The notes: generated by a model not told the origin, from the letters alone. A stretch of DNA of 64,000 nt from Sediminibacterium roseum (GCF_009939005.1 NZ_JAACJS010000002.1:154646-218645), one strand, 5' to 3'; counted from the stretch's first letter, positions 54,383-63,112 are shown. Numbers and translations are program-made.

Positions 54383-55270
54383 ATGACGCAACCATTCAAC
54401 AGGCGCAACGCCATCAAAAACATCATTGCCGGTTCTGCAGCGCTCGCAGCAGGATCGTCGGTACTGCCCGCTTATGCGGCAGATAAAAATACAACCATGC
54501 CAGCCCTCAAAGGAAACATCAACCACACCGTTTGCCGCTGGTGCTTCAGCAGTTTTACGCTCGATGAACTTTGCGCCGCGGTAAAGGAAATGGGACTGGT
54601 AGGCATAGACCTCGTGCCGCCAAAAGACTGGCCCACCCTGAAGAAATACGGACTTGTTTCTACCATGTGCAATGGCGCGGAGATCAGTCTTACAAAGGGA
54701 TGGAACGACAAACAATACCACGAACAACTGATCAAAAACTACACCGAACACATAGACCTTGTGGCCGCGGCCGGTTTCAAAAACCTGTTCTGCGCCAGCG
54801 GCAACCGCGGCACCATCGATGACGAAACAGGGCTGAAAAACTGCGTGGATGGATTGAAACAGGTCATCGGCCACGCAGAAAAAAAAGGCGTGGTGTTAAC
54901 GATGGAACTGCTTAACAGCAAGATCGATCACAAAGATTATATGTGCGACAGAACGCCATGGGGCGTAGAGCTCTGCAAACGCATCGGCTCGCCCAATTTC
55001 AAATTGCTGTACGATATCTACCACATGCAGATCGACGAAGGCGATGTGATACGTACGATACGCGATTACAATGTTTACTTCGGCCATTACCATACGGCGG
55101 GCGTGCCCGGCCGGCATGAGATAGACGAAACACAGGAACTGTATTATCCTGCCATCATGAACGAGATCAAAAAAACAGGGTTTACCGGATATGTTGCGCA
55201 GGAGTTCATCCCTGCGGCAGCAGATAAACTGGGCTCATTGAGAAAAGCAGTGATGATCTGCGACGTTTGA
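54383..55270 (+). CDS. Hydroxypyruvate isomerase-like TIM-barrel protein, exported
   Basis: A 295-residue xylose-isomerase-like protein with a twin-arginine-type leader (MTQPFNRRNAIKNIIAGSAALAAGSSVLPAYA). Conserved positions are VVLTMELLNSKID (metal Glu), LLYDIYHMQIDEGDV (Asp and His), GHYHTAGVPGRHEID and VAQEFIPAA (Glu near the end). It looks like the Hyi group, but export makes hydroxypyruvate an unlikely substrate; action on a periplasmic 3-keto sugar is inferred. It follows the MFS gene after 7 bases. Confidence 0.87.
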   Translation: MTQPFNRRNAIKNIIAGSAALAAGSSVLPAYAADKNTTMPALKGNINHTVCRWCFSSFTLDELCAAVKEMGLVGIDLVPPKDWPTLKKYGLVSTMCNGAEISLTKGWNDKQYHEQLIKNYTEHIDLVAAAGFKNLFCASGNRGTIDDETGLKNCVDGLKQVIGHAEKKGVVLTMELLNSKIDHKDYMCDRTPWGVELCKRIGSPNFKLLYDIYHMQIDEGDVIRTIRDYNVYFGHYHTAGVPGRHEIDETQELYYPAIMNEIKKTGFTGYVAQEFIPAAADKLGSLRKAVMICDV

Positions 55271-55343
55271 TGAGCAGCGGATACGGAAAAAAATATCCGG
55301 CGCAAGTCTGGTACCATTTTAAAATAACAAGCAATCAAATACT

Positions 55344-57023
55344 ATGTCTGATCAAACATTCGATGCAATCGTAGTTGGCTCCGGAATCAGCGGTGGCTGG
55401 GCGGCCAAGGAGCTGTCTGAAAAAGGACTGAAAGTGCTGATGCTCGAACGCGGGCGCAACATTGAGCATGTGAAAGATTATGTGAATGCCAACAAAGAGG
55501 CATGGGATTATCCGCACCGCGGTAAAAAAACACAGCAGATGATCAAGGATTATCCTGTGCTCAACCGCGATTATCCGCTTAACGAAACCAACCTCGATTA
55601 TTGGGTAAACGAAAAAGAAAGCCCTTTCACAGAAGTAAAACGCTACGACTGGTTCCGCGGTTACCACGTGGGCGGACGCTCGCTCATGTGGGGCCGCCAG
55701 AGCTACCGCTGGAGCGATTTTGATTTTGAAGCGAACGCAAAAGACGGCATCGCCATCGATTGGCCCGTTCGGTACAAAGAGATAGAACCTTGGTACGACT
55801 ACGTGGAAAAATTTGCGGGCATCAGCGGTAACCGCGATGGTTTGAAGCAATTGCCCGATGGACAGTTCCTTCCACCAATGGACATGACCTGCGTTGAAAA
55901 AGATGTTGCCAAAAGACTGAAAGAATATTACAAAGGTGCGCGCGATATGATCATCGGCCGCACGGCAAACATTACCGTTGCCCACGAAGGAAGAACAGCG
56001 TGCCAGTTCAGGAACAAATGCTGGCTGGGATGCCCGTTCGGTGCCTACTTCAGCACGCAGTCTTCTACTTTGCCCGCGGCAATGAAAACAGGGAACCTGA
56101 CATTGCGCCCGTGGTCGATCGTAACAAAAGTAATCTACGACAAAGACAAAAAACGCGCAACCGGCGTTGAGGTGCTGGATGCGGAAACCAATAAAACGTA
56201 CGTGTACAACGCGAAGATCGTGTTCCTGAATGCATCAACCTTCAACTCAACCTGGATATTGATGAACTCGGCCACAGATGTATGGGAAGGCGGACTGGGA
56301 AGCGCAAGCGGAGAACTCGGCCACAACATCATGGACCATCACCTGGGTGTAGGCGCGAGCGGAAGAGTGGAAGGGTACGAAGACAAATATTATTTCGGGC
56401 GCCGTGCAAACGGTATTTATGTTCCGCGTTACAGGAACCTGTTTGGCGACAAGCGCGATTACCTGCGTGGCTTTGGCTACCAGGGCGGCGCGGGCAGGCA
56501 GGGCTACGGGCATGAAGTGCCGGAGCTTACCATCGGCGGCGATTACAAGGACCTTACCTCGCAACCAGGTTCGTGGACGATGAACCTCGGCGGTTTCGGG
56601 GAGATCCTGCCGGATCATTCAAACAAAGTAACACTCGATAAAACGGTGAAAGACAAATGGGGCCTCAACGTACTCTCATTTGACGCCGAACTGAAAGAAA
56701 ACGAGCTGAAAATGCGCAAGGACATGCAGGCCGATGCCATAGAAATGCTCGAGGCCGTTGGGGTAAAAGACGTGGTGGGCCGCGATGCAAATGGCATCCA
56801 GGGCCGCGGGATCCACGAAATGGGAACGGCAAGAATGGGCGCCGACCCCAAAACATCGGTGGTTAACAAATACAACCAGATGTGGGACGCGCCAAACGTG
56901 TATATTACAGACGGATCGTTCATGACATCCGCCGCCTGCGTAAACCCATCGCTTACCTACATGGCCTTTACCGCAAGGGCAGTGGACCATGCCGTGAGCG
57001 AATTGAAAAAACAGAATTTATAA
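55344..57023 (+). CDS. GMC family FAD oxidoreductase (glucoside 3-dehydrogenase-type large subunit)
   Basis: A 559-residue flavoprotein. The FAD motif is AIVVGSGISGGWAAKELSEKG (near 5-25), GGRSLMWGRQSYRWSDFD near 109-126 holds the second GMC motif, and the catalytic C-terminal region contains HEMGTARMG (near 491) and SFMTSAACVNPSLTYMA with the conserved His/Asn position as Asn. No leader; export with the small subunit is possible. It would oxidise C3 of glycosides, giving 3-keto glycosides, passing electrons to cytochrome c. The next gene encodes its usual partner. Confidence 0.92.
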   Translation: MSDQTFDAIVVGSGISGGWAAKELSEKGLKVLMLERGRNIEHVKDYVNANKEAWDYPHRGKKTQQMIKDYPVLNRDYPLNETNLDYWVNEKESPFTEVKRYDWFRGYHVGGRSLMWGRQSYRWSDFDFEANAKDGIAIDWPVRYKEIEPWYDYVEKFAGISGNRDGLKQLPDGQFLPPMDMTCVEKDVAKRLKEYYKGARDMIIGRTANITVAHEGRTACQFRNKCWLGCPFGAYFSTQSSTLPAAMKTGNLTLRPWSIVTKVIYDKDKKRATGVEVLDAETNKTYVYNAKIVFLNASTFNSTWILMNSATDVWEGGLGSASGELGHNIMDHHLGVGASGRVEGYEDKYYFGRRANGIYVPRYRNLFGDKRDYLRGFGYQGGAGRQGYGHEVPELTIGGDYKDLTSQPGSWTMNLGGFGEILPDHSNKVTLDKTVKDKWGLNVLSFDAELKENELKMRKDMQADAIEMLEAVGVKDVVGRDANGIQGRGIHEMGTARMGADPKTSVVNKYNQMWDAPNVYITDGSFMTSAACVNPSLTYMAFTARAVDHAVSELKKQNL

Positions 57024-57078
57024 GTGACGGAGAGCAGTCATCATTCACCAAAAACATCAAACGCAAAAAATATCAATC

Positions 57079-57639
57079 ATGAATAGAAGAGAAGCCGTTT
57101 CTACCGTTGCCCTGCTGGTTGGTGGCGCAATGTTGGGAACACAAGGGTTTTTATCGGGTTGTAAACCTGCTGCGCGCACGGTAAATTTTACGCCGCAGGA
57201 CATTGCCTACATGGATGAAATTGCAGAAACCATCTTACCCGCTACCAAAACACCCGGCGCAAAAGCAGCGAAAGTGGGTGAATACATGGCGGTGATGGTG
57301 AAGGATTGTTACGACGAAAAGGACCAGAAGATATTCCTGGAAGGGCTCGACAAACTCGACGAAGAAAGCAAAAAGAAAAATAAAAAACCTTTCATGGAGA
57401 GCTCCGCACTTGAGCGGCACGACCTGCTGGTGGCCATCGACAAGGATGCAAGGGCGTATGCAAAATCAAAAGCGAAAGACGATCCTGCACATTATTTCAG
57501 CATGATCAAACGATTAACGCTGGATGGTTATTTTACTTCGGAAATAGGTGCGAAACAGGCTTTGCGGTATGTACCGGTTCCGGGTAAATACGAAGGTTGC
57601 ATCGATTACAAAAAAGGCGATAAGGCCTGGGCAACCTAG
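57079..57639 (+). CDS. Gluconate 2-dehydrogenase subunit 3 family protein
   Basis: A 186-residue exported protein, partner of the GMC oxidoreductase 55 bases upstream. The leader MNRREAVSTVALLVGGAMLGTQGFLSGC has two arginines and a lipobox-like end (Cys 28), so it may be a Tat substrate and lipoprotein, which could carry the leaderless large subunit across. The mature part shows ILPATKTPGAKAAKVGEYM near 52-70 and FTSEIGAKQALRYVPVPGKYEG at the end, both typical for the family. Confidence 0.92.
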   Translation: MNRREAVSTVALLVGGAMLGTQGFLSGCKPAARTVNFTPQDIAYMDEIAETILPATKTPGAKAAKVGEYMAVMVKDCYDEKDQKIFLEGLDKLDEESKKKNKKPFMESSALERHDLLVAIDKDARAYAKSKAKDDPAHYFSMIKRLTLDGYFTSEIGAKQALRYVPVPGKYEGCIDYKKGDKAWAT

Positions 57640-57771
57640 CAATATAAAAAAACACGAGTACCATGCGGCCGTAGTTGCCAACCGTTGTTGCGCCGTTGCG
57701 GGCAACAACAGCTACTGCAATGCGGTTTTGTTTGGCACTACTATTGATACTTTACAACAAACGAAATTACA

Positions 57772-58629
57772 ATGACGAACAGACGCGATTTCCTGCGCAA
57801 TACCTCTTTCGCTGCCCTGGCAACAGTTCCGCTGCTGGGAAGGGCTTCTTCTGTTTTTTCACCTTACAAAGCGTTGCCGGCTTTTGGCATCCAGTTGTGG
57901 ACGGTGAAGGAAGACATGACCGCGAATGCAAAGGACACTTTGAAACAGCTTTCGCTGGACGGCTACAACCAGATAGAAGGCTTTGAAGGCGGCAAGGGAA
58001 TTTTCTGGGGATGGAAGAATACAGAGTTCAAAAAATACATGGACGATCTTGGCATGAAGTTCATCTCTTCGCACTGCGAGATCACCAAAGACTTTGAGGC
58101 CAAGGCGGCACAGGCAGCGGAGATCGGGATGAAATACCTCATCTGTCCATGGAAAGGCCCGCAGAAATCGATCGATGATTTTAAAAAGTTCGCCGATGAT
58201 TTTAACAGGTGCGGAGAGATCTGTAAAAAGAACGGCATCCGTTTCGCATACCACAACCACGATTATTCGTTCAAAACCCTCGACGGACAAGTGCCGCAGG
58301 AGGTGATGATGCGGAACACAGACAAGAACCTGGTGGATTTTGAAATGGATATTTACTGGGTGGTTGCTGCAGGCGAGGACCCGAAAGCATGGTTCGCCAA
58401 ACACCCGGGGCGTTTCAAATTGTGCCATGTGAAAGACCTTGGAAAAACGGCAAAGGGCCATGAGTCTGTACACCTGGGTAAAGGCACGATCGATTTCAAA
58501 TCGATATTGAAAAGCGGAACCGCGAATGGCCTGCAATATTATATTGTGGAACAGGAAGCGTTTACCGGAACAAACCCGCTGGAAAGCGCCAGGATAGATG
58601 CGGAGTATATGAAGAAGGTCTCCCTGTAG
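57772..58629 (+). CDS. Sugar phosphate isomerase/epimerase family TIM-barrel protein, exported
   Basis: A 285-residue xylose-isomerase-like protein with a strong Tat leader (TNRRDFLRNTSF). Key positions: FGIQLWTVKEDM start of the barrel, FAYHNHDYSF (His), NLVDFEMDIYWVVAAGEDP (Glu/Asp), FKLCHVKDLGK (His/Asp) and the final IVEQEAF with Glu. This set is typical of 3-keto-glycoside-acting isomerase-like proteins in Bacteroidota, some now known to cleave or tautomerise 3-keto sugars. Last gene of the plus-strand operon; the AraC gene follows after 12 bases. Confidence 0.88.
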   Translation: MTNRRDFLRNTSFAALATVPLLGRASSVFSPYKALPAFGIQLWTVKEDMTANAKDTLKQLSLDGYNQIEGFEGGKGIFWGWKNTEFKKYMDDLGMKFISSHCEITKDFEAKAAQAAEIGMKYLICPWKGPQKSIDDFKKFADDFNRCGEICKKNGIRFAYHNHDYSFKTLDGQVPQEVMMRNTDKNLVDFEMDIYWVVAAGEDPKAWFAKHPGRFKLCHVKDLGKTAKGHESVHLGKGTIDFKSILKSGTANGLQYYIVEQEAFTGTNPLESARIDAEYMKKVSL

Positions 58630-58641
58630 CTGCAAAAAAAT

Positions 58642-59205
58642 ATGACTACGCTGTTTATAAAAAATATGGTGTGCGACCGCTGCATTCTCGTTGTTCGCGA
58701 GCAGCTGGAAAAACTGGGCATAGGCATAGAACAAATTAAACTCGGCGAAGTAAAGACCAGGGAACAGGTTTCCGGCGAAACAAAACAAAAAGTGGATCTC
58801 GCGCTCACAAAACTTGGATTTGAGTTGATCGATGATAAAAAAAGCAGGATCATCGAAAAAATAAAAACACTGATCATAGACCTTGTGCACCGCCGCGAGA
58901 ATGATTCCAAACAGAACCTTTCTGATCTGCTCAGTAAAGAGCTGCACCACGACTATAATTACTTATCGGGTCTTTTCTCAGAAGTGGAAGGCATAACCAT
59001 CGAGAAATATTTCATCGCGCAAAAGATCGAAAAAGTAAAGGAGCTCCTGGTTTACGATGAGCTGAGTTTAAGCGAGATCGCATACCGGCTCAACTATTCG
59101 AGCGTTGCATACCTCAGCAATCAATTCAAAAAAGTAACGGGCCTTACACCCAGTTATTTCAGGCAGGTTAAAGAAGACAAACGCAAACCGCTGGATAAGG
59201 TGTAA
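58642..59205 (+). CDS. AraC family regulator with N-terminal HMA-like metal-binding domain
   Basis: A 187-residue fusion. Residues 1-70 look like a heavy-metal-associated domain, with FIKNMVCDRCILVVREQLEKLGI carrying CxxC at 10-13. Residues about 105-183 form an AraC-type double helix-turn-helix: FIAQKIEKVKELLVYDELSLSEIAYRLNYSSVAYLSNQFKKVTG. The arrangement suggests direct sensing of Cu(I) or a similar soft metal and control of the adjacent copA genes. It begins 12 bases after an unrelated sugar gene, so it may be reached by that transcript as well as by an own promoter. No clear promoter element was seen. Confidence 0.9.
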   Translation: MTTLFIKNMVCDRCILVVREQLEKLGIGIEQIKLGEVKTREQVSGETKQKVDLALTKLGFELIDDKKSRIIEKIKTLIIDLVHRRENDSKQNLSDLLSKELHHDYNYLSGLFSEVEGITIEKYFIAQKIEKVKELLVYDELSLSEIAYRLNYSSVAYLSNQFKKVTGLTPSYFRQVKEDKRKPLDKV

Positions 59206-59285
59206 ATCTTACAAATCAAATGTGCAATTGCACAATGCGCTTCTGGCGGTTAAGCGCCAGCTTTGTATCGTAAATAACTTACGGT
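59206..59285 (+). promoter_or_regulatory. Control region of copA with palindrome and hairpin
   Basis: TGTGCAATTGCACA (59221-59234) is a perfect 14-bp palindrome and a candidate operator for the adjacent AraC-HMA regulator. It is followed by CTGGCG-N6-CGCCAG (59243-59260), a perfect hairpin before the copA ATG at 59286. A CAGCTTTG word at 59258 is one base off TAnnTTTG. Confidence 0.55.
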
Positions 59286-61700
59286 ATGGCAAACGACAAC
59301 AACCCATCGATCCCCCTTCTGCTGGAAGGCATGGAAAGCGAGCATTGCGCACTCATCATAGACAAAGGCCTGTCGCAACTGCCCGGCCTTCAATCACACA
59401 AAGTAGAATTGAACAACCGCCGGGCCCTTATCAAAACAAAGGATGGATCGGCATTGCCGATGGCGGTTAACGCGATCAGGAACCTCGGTTACGGCGTAAC
59501 CACGGTTAAAAAAACCTTTCCTGTGTTGCACATGACCTGTGCCTCCTGCGCGGGCAGTGTTGAGAGCATGGTAAAAAATGCCGCCGGCGTGATCAGTGCA
59601 TCGGTCAATTTTGCAACCGGAAACCTGGCCGTAGAATACCTGCCCAACGTTACCGATGGCGGTGCGCTGCGAAAAGTTGTGCAATCCATTGGCTACGATC
59701 TTTTGGTGGAAGAGGGCAGCAGCGGAAGGGAAGCGCTTGAATTGATTCAGCAAAAAAAATTCGCCCGGTTAAAATTTAAAACAATACTGGCGATCCTGCT
59801 ATCGCTGCCTGTTGTGTTGTTGGGAATGTTCTTTATGACGGTGCCTTATGCCAACATCATTATGTGGGCATTTGCAACGCCGGTGGTTTTGTGGCTGGGC
59901 AAAGATTTTTTTATAAACGCATGGAAACAGGCAAGGCACCGTTCGGCCAACATGGATACGCTGGTGGCGCTGAGTACGGGCATCGCTTATGTTTTCAGCG
60001 TATTCAATATGTTGTTCCCTTCTTTCTGGCACGCAAAGGGTTTGCATGCGCATGTTTATTTTGAAGCGGCGGCGGTGGTTGTTGCGTTTATTCTGCTGGG
60101 CAAACTGCTCGAAGAAAAAGCAAAAGGAAATACCTCATCGGCCATCAGGAAACTGATGGGGTTGCAACCCGGATCCGTTGTTGTATTGGGAAGCGATGGA
60201 TCGGAAAAAACAGTGGCGATAGACGATGTTCACAAGGAAGACATCCTACTTGTAAAACCGGGCGATAAGATCCCCGTTGATGGAACCGTAATCGCCGGCG
60301 CCTCTTACGTAGATGAAAGCATGCTGAGTGGCGAGCCTGTCCCGGTTTTAAAAACGGAGCATGAAAAAGTATTTGCAGGAACCATTAACCAGAAAGGAAG
60401 TTTCCGTTTCCGGGCCGAGAAGGTGGGTAAAGAAACAATGCTTGCCGCTATCATAAAAACGGTGCAGGATGCACAGGGCAGCAAGGCGCCGGTTCAGAAA
60501 CTGGTAGATAAAGTGGCCGGCATTTTTGTGCCCGTTGTTATGGGCGTTGCACTGCTCTCCTTTCTGTTATGGGCCTGGCTGGGTGGCAACAATGGCATAG
60601 TTCAGGGTTTGCTGGCTGCGGTAACGGTACTGGTGATCGCATGCCCCTGCGCACTCGGCCTCGCCACACCCACCGCCATTATGGTAGGTGTAGGCAAAGG
60701 AGCAGAAGCAGGTATCCTGATCAAAGATGCAGAGAGCCTGGAGCGCGCCAGGAAAATAAATGCGCTGGTGTTAGACAAAACCGGAACGATCACCGAAGGC
60801 AGGCCTGCTGTTACGGCAATGAAATGGCTAAGCGAAAATAAAACAGACAGATCTGTTTTATTAAGCCTTGAAAAACAATCCGAACATCCGCTTGCGGAAG
60901 CTGTTGTGCGTTATCTGGAAGGAGTTGAAACAGTGCCGCTGTCTGCATTTGAAAGCATCACCGGTAAAGGTGCGCGGGTCACATACAACGGCGCAGCGTA
61001 TTACGCGGGAAACCTTGCGTTGCTGGAAGAGCACCAGGTTGTTGTTGGTCCGGAACTTTTGCGGCAGGCAGATCTATGGTCGGCAGAGGCCAGCACCGTT
61101 GTATGGTTCGCGGGCGATGGGAAGGCACTGGCCGTTCTCGCTGTTTCAGACAACATTAAAGAAACATCGGTTGAAGCCGTTGCCCGATTGAAATCGATGG
61201 GCATCGAAGTGTTCATGCTTACAGGCGATAACGAAGCCACCGCTACGGCTGTTGCACACCATACCGGCATAACCCATTTCAAGGCAGGAATATTACCTGA
61301 GCAGAAGGCCGCGTTTATCAGGGAGCTTCAACAGCAGGGCAAGGTGGTGGCCATGGTGGGCGATGGCATCAACGATAGTACCGCACTCGCAACGGCAGAC
61401 GTAAGCATTGCAATGGGCCGGGGAAGCGATATTGCGATGGATGTTGCAAAAATGACGATCATTTCTTCTGACCTGTTAAAAATACCGCGAGCCATCCGGC
61501 TCTCGCGGCAAACGGTTGCTACCGTACAACAGAATTTATTCTGGGCATTTATCTATAACCTGATCGGCATCCCGGTTGCGGCAGGGCTGCTTTACCCGGT
61601 AAATGGTTTCCTGCTTAACCCGATGATCGCCGGCGCAGCCATGGCACTGAGCAGTGTAAGCGTGGTGGCCAACAGCCTGCGCCTGAAATGGAAGAAATAA
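59286..61700 (+). CDS. copA: Copper-translocating P1B-type ATPase (CopA)
   Basis: Exports Cu(I) from the cytosol using ATP. The 804 residues begin with two HMA-like domains: the first (about 10-75, EGMESEHCALII) has lost one cysteine of CxxC, while the second (about 78-145) holds MTCASCAGSVE. Eight membrane helices follow. The translocation motif CPC is in IACPCALGLATPTA (near 454), phosphorylation motif DKTGTITEG near 497, the HP motif SEHPLAEAV near 537 and GDGINDSTALATADVSIAMG near 693. The CPC motif and the HP motif define the Cu/Ag class. Headed by an AraC-HMA regulator. Confidence 0.96.
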   Translation: MANDNNPSIPLLLEGMESEHCALIIDKGLSQLPGLQSHKVELNNRRALIKTKDGSALPMAVNAIRNLGYGVTTVKKTFPVLHMTCASCAGSVESMVKNAAGVISASVNFATGNLAVEYLPNVTDGGALRKVVQSIGYDLLVEEGSSGREALELIQQKKFARLKFKTILAILLSLPVVLLGMFFMTVPYANIIMWAFATPVVLWLGKDFFINAWKQARHRSANMDTLVALSTGIAYVFSVFNMLFPSFWHAKGLHAHVYFEAAAVVVAFILLGKLLEEKAKGNTSSAIRKLMGLQPGSVVVLGSDGSEKTVAIDDVHKEDILLVKPGDKIPVDGTVIAGASYVDESMLSGEPVPVLKTEHEKVFAGTINQKGSFRFRAEKVGKETMLAAIIKTVQDAQGSKAPVQKLVDKVAGIFVPVVMGVALLSFLLWAWLGGNNGIVQGLLAAVTVLVIACPCALGLATPTAIMVGVGKGAEAGILIKDAESLERARKINALVLDKTGTITEGRPAVTAMKWLSENKTDRSVLLSLEKQSEHPLAEAVVRYLEGVETVPLSAFESITGKGARVTYNGAAYYAGNLALLEEHQVVVGPELLRQADLWSAEASTVVWFAGDGKALAVLAVSDNIKETSVEAVARLKSMGIEVFMLTGDNEATATAVAHHTGITHFKAGILPEQKAAFIRELQQQGKVVAMVGDGINDSTALATADVSIAMGRGSDIAMDVAKMTIISSDLLKIPRAIRLSRQTVATVQQNLFWAFIYNLIGIPVAAGLLYPVNGFLLNPMIAGAAMALSSVSVVANSLRLKWKK

Positions 61701-61715
61701 TGCAACTTTGCAGTA

Positions 61716-62114
61716 GTGCAAAAACACCTGTTCCATATTGTGTTCCTTTTTATCGTGGGCCTGCTGGTTGTCCCGGCAGAAAGTTATGCATGTGGAACAA
61801 AAGCTACAGCGTTAGAAAAAACAAAATGTAAAAAAGCAAAAGCCACCAGGCAAAAAGCTTCAAGCTCCCTTGCCAAACATTGCTGCAGTTCCGGCAACAA
61901 ACACAAGGAATGCGGTAAAGAATGTGGCGGCAGGTGCGGCAACAGCAGCGCCTGTAAATGCGTTGCATCCTGCAATGTGCCGGCGGCGGCAACGCTTGTG
62001 CAATATATTGCCGCAGAGCCGTTCACATGCCTCAACGATCATCCATCCCTTTCCAGGCCGGCGCCCGTTTCTCCCGGCTTCCATTTTACCTGGTTACCAC
62101 CTAAAATAGGTTAG
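61716..62114 (+). CDS. Cysteine-rich secreted protein, putative metal-binding
   Basis: A 132-residue protein starting at GTG, 16 bases after copA. A leader (VQKHLFHIVFLFIVGLLVVPAESYA) is followed by a lysine- and cysteine-rich mature part with eleven cysteines, densest in HCCSSGNKHKECGKECGGRC and ACKCVASC. The tail is Pro-rich. I know no family for it. Cysteine clusters and position in a copper operon suggest periplasmic binding of copper; the frame is supported by leader, spacing and coding-like composition. Alternative: a short frame without function. Confidence 0.7.
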   Translation: MQKHLFHIVFLFIVGLLVVPAESYACGTKATALEKTKCKKAKATRQKASSSLAKHCCSSGNKHKECGKECGGRCGNSSACKCVASCNVPAAATLVQYIAAEPFTCLNDHPSLSRPAPVSPGFHFTWLPPKIG

Positions 62115-62272
62115 CCGTTGGCGCAACAGCCATAGGTGGGTCTTGCCGGGTTTGTCTTCCAATCAAATAATTGTTGTTTACAGGGTACAGTAAATGTTAC
62201 AAAGTATACCTGAAATACCGTAACAGCATGTTTTTACAATGGCAGGAACTTTGTCTTATAAAAACAAACAAG

Positions 62273-62494
62273 ATGGAAAACAAGACTTTGCAATTCAAAA
62301 CAAACCTCAATTGTGGCGGATGTGTAGCTGCCGTAAAACCCCAATTAGACAACGCAGCAGGCATTTGCCACTGGTCTGTTGACACAAATAACAAAGACAA
62401 AGTACTTACCGTGCATTCCGAAGGCATCACGGAAGAACAGGTTGTTGATCTCGTAGAGAAAAAAGGTTTTAAAATCGAACCCATTCATAATTAA
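62273..62494 (+). CDS. HMA domain copper chaperone (CopZ-like)
   Basis: A 73-residue cytosolic protein with the ferredoxin-like HMA fold. The metal loop is NLNCGGCVAAVKP (CxxC at 13-16), followed by the helix and the strand pattern VDTNNKDKVLTVHSEG. It should carry Cu(I) to CopA. The frame is open upstream to 62171, but the ATG at 62273 gives the canonical length. A 158-base gap separates it from the cysteine-rich gene, and the DUF3347 gene follows 10 bases after it. Confidence 0.9.
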   Translation: MENKTLQFKTNLNCGGCVAAVKPQLDNAAGICHWSVDTNNKDKVLTVHSEGITEEQVVDLVEKKGFKIEPIHN

Positions 62495-62504
62495 AACGAA
62501 AAAA

Positions 62505-62945
62505 ATGAAAAAGATATTTTTTGCAATCATAGCCATGCTGGCAGGATCGTCGTTGTTCGCGCAGCAAATCGATAAACTGGCCGGCGAGTACAATACAGTA
62601 AAGAACGCGCTTGTAGCAGGAGACAGTAAAACAGCAGGAGATGCGTCTGCCCTTTTCCTGCAAAGCATAAAGGAAGAAAACGATTTTGCGCTGAGGAACG
62701 ATCTGCTCAAAGCCGTGGATGAACTTGCAAAAGCTGCTACGCTCGACAAACAGAGGGCTGTCTTCAACGAAGTATCCACTACTTTCTGGAAAACAGTGAA
62801 GGCCGCCGGCAAAACAGGATCTACCCTGTACTACCAGTATTGCCCTATGAAAAAAGCGTATTGGGTGAGCAGGGAGAAGGAGATCAAAAATCCGTATTAC
62901 GGTTCATCCATGCTTACCTGTGGCAAAGTGGTTGAAACAAATTGA
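62505..62945 (+). CDS. DUF3347 domain protein, exported
   Basis: A 146-residue exported protein with leader MKKIFFAIIAMLAGSSLFAQ. The mature helical domain matches DUF3347, ending in the signature TLYYQYCPMKKAYWVSREKEIKNPYYGSSMLTCGKVVE, whose Cys, Met and Tyr residues suggest metal binding. Such domains often occur with copper and silver efflux systems and CusB-type proteins in Bacteroidota. Position after an HMA chaperone fits a periplasmic copper-handling role. A strong terminator follows. Confidence 0.9.
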   Translation: MKKIFFAIIAMLAGSSLFAQQIDKLAGEYNTVKNALVAGDSKTAGDASALFLQSIKEENDFALRNDLLKAVDELAKAATLDKQRAVFNEVSTTFWKTVKAAGKTGSTLYYQYCPMKKAYWVSREKEIKNPYYGSSMLTCGKVVETN

Positions 62946-62951
62946 TGCCGC

Positions 62952-62985
62952 AAAGGCACCGCGCACTGCGGTGCCTTTGTATTTT
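62952..62985 (+). terminator. Intrinsic terminator after the DUF3347 gene
   Basis: AAAGGCACCGC (62952-62962) and GCGGTGCCTTT (62968-62978) form a perfect 11-bp stem around GCACT, followed by GTATTTT. It starts six bases after the stop and ends the copA-side transcript before the oxidase gene. Confidence 0.9.
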
Positions 62986-63112
62986 ATCATCGTTCGTTGA
63001 ACCAACGTTCCTCCTGCTTTTTGTAGGGGATGGCGAAGCTGCAAGTACGCAGGTAAAAAATAGCAGAACCAAGTAAATAATGATCAACCCCGATCTCTAA
63101 AACAGGCTCACA

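Noticed and set aside
57859..58950. Long minus-strand open frame of 363 codons
   Set aside because: Lies exactly opposite the TIM-barrel and AraC-HMA genes, whose domain motifs are clear; the residues are rich in F, H and C as in antisense reading of these genes.
59279..59287. TTACGGTAT at the copA start and its complement ATACCGTAA at 62215-62223 as a shared copper operator
   Set aside because: Nine bases in only two places, one overlapping the start codon; too weak without more copies.
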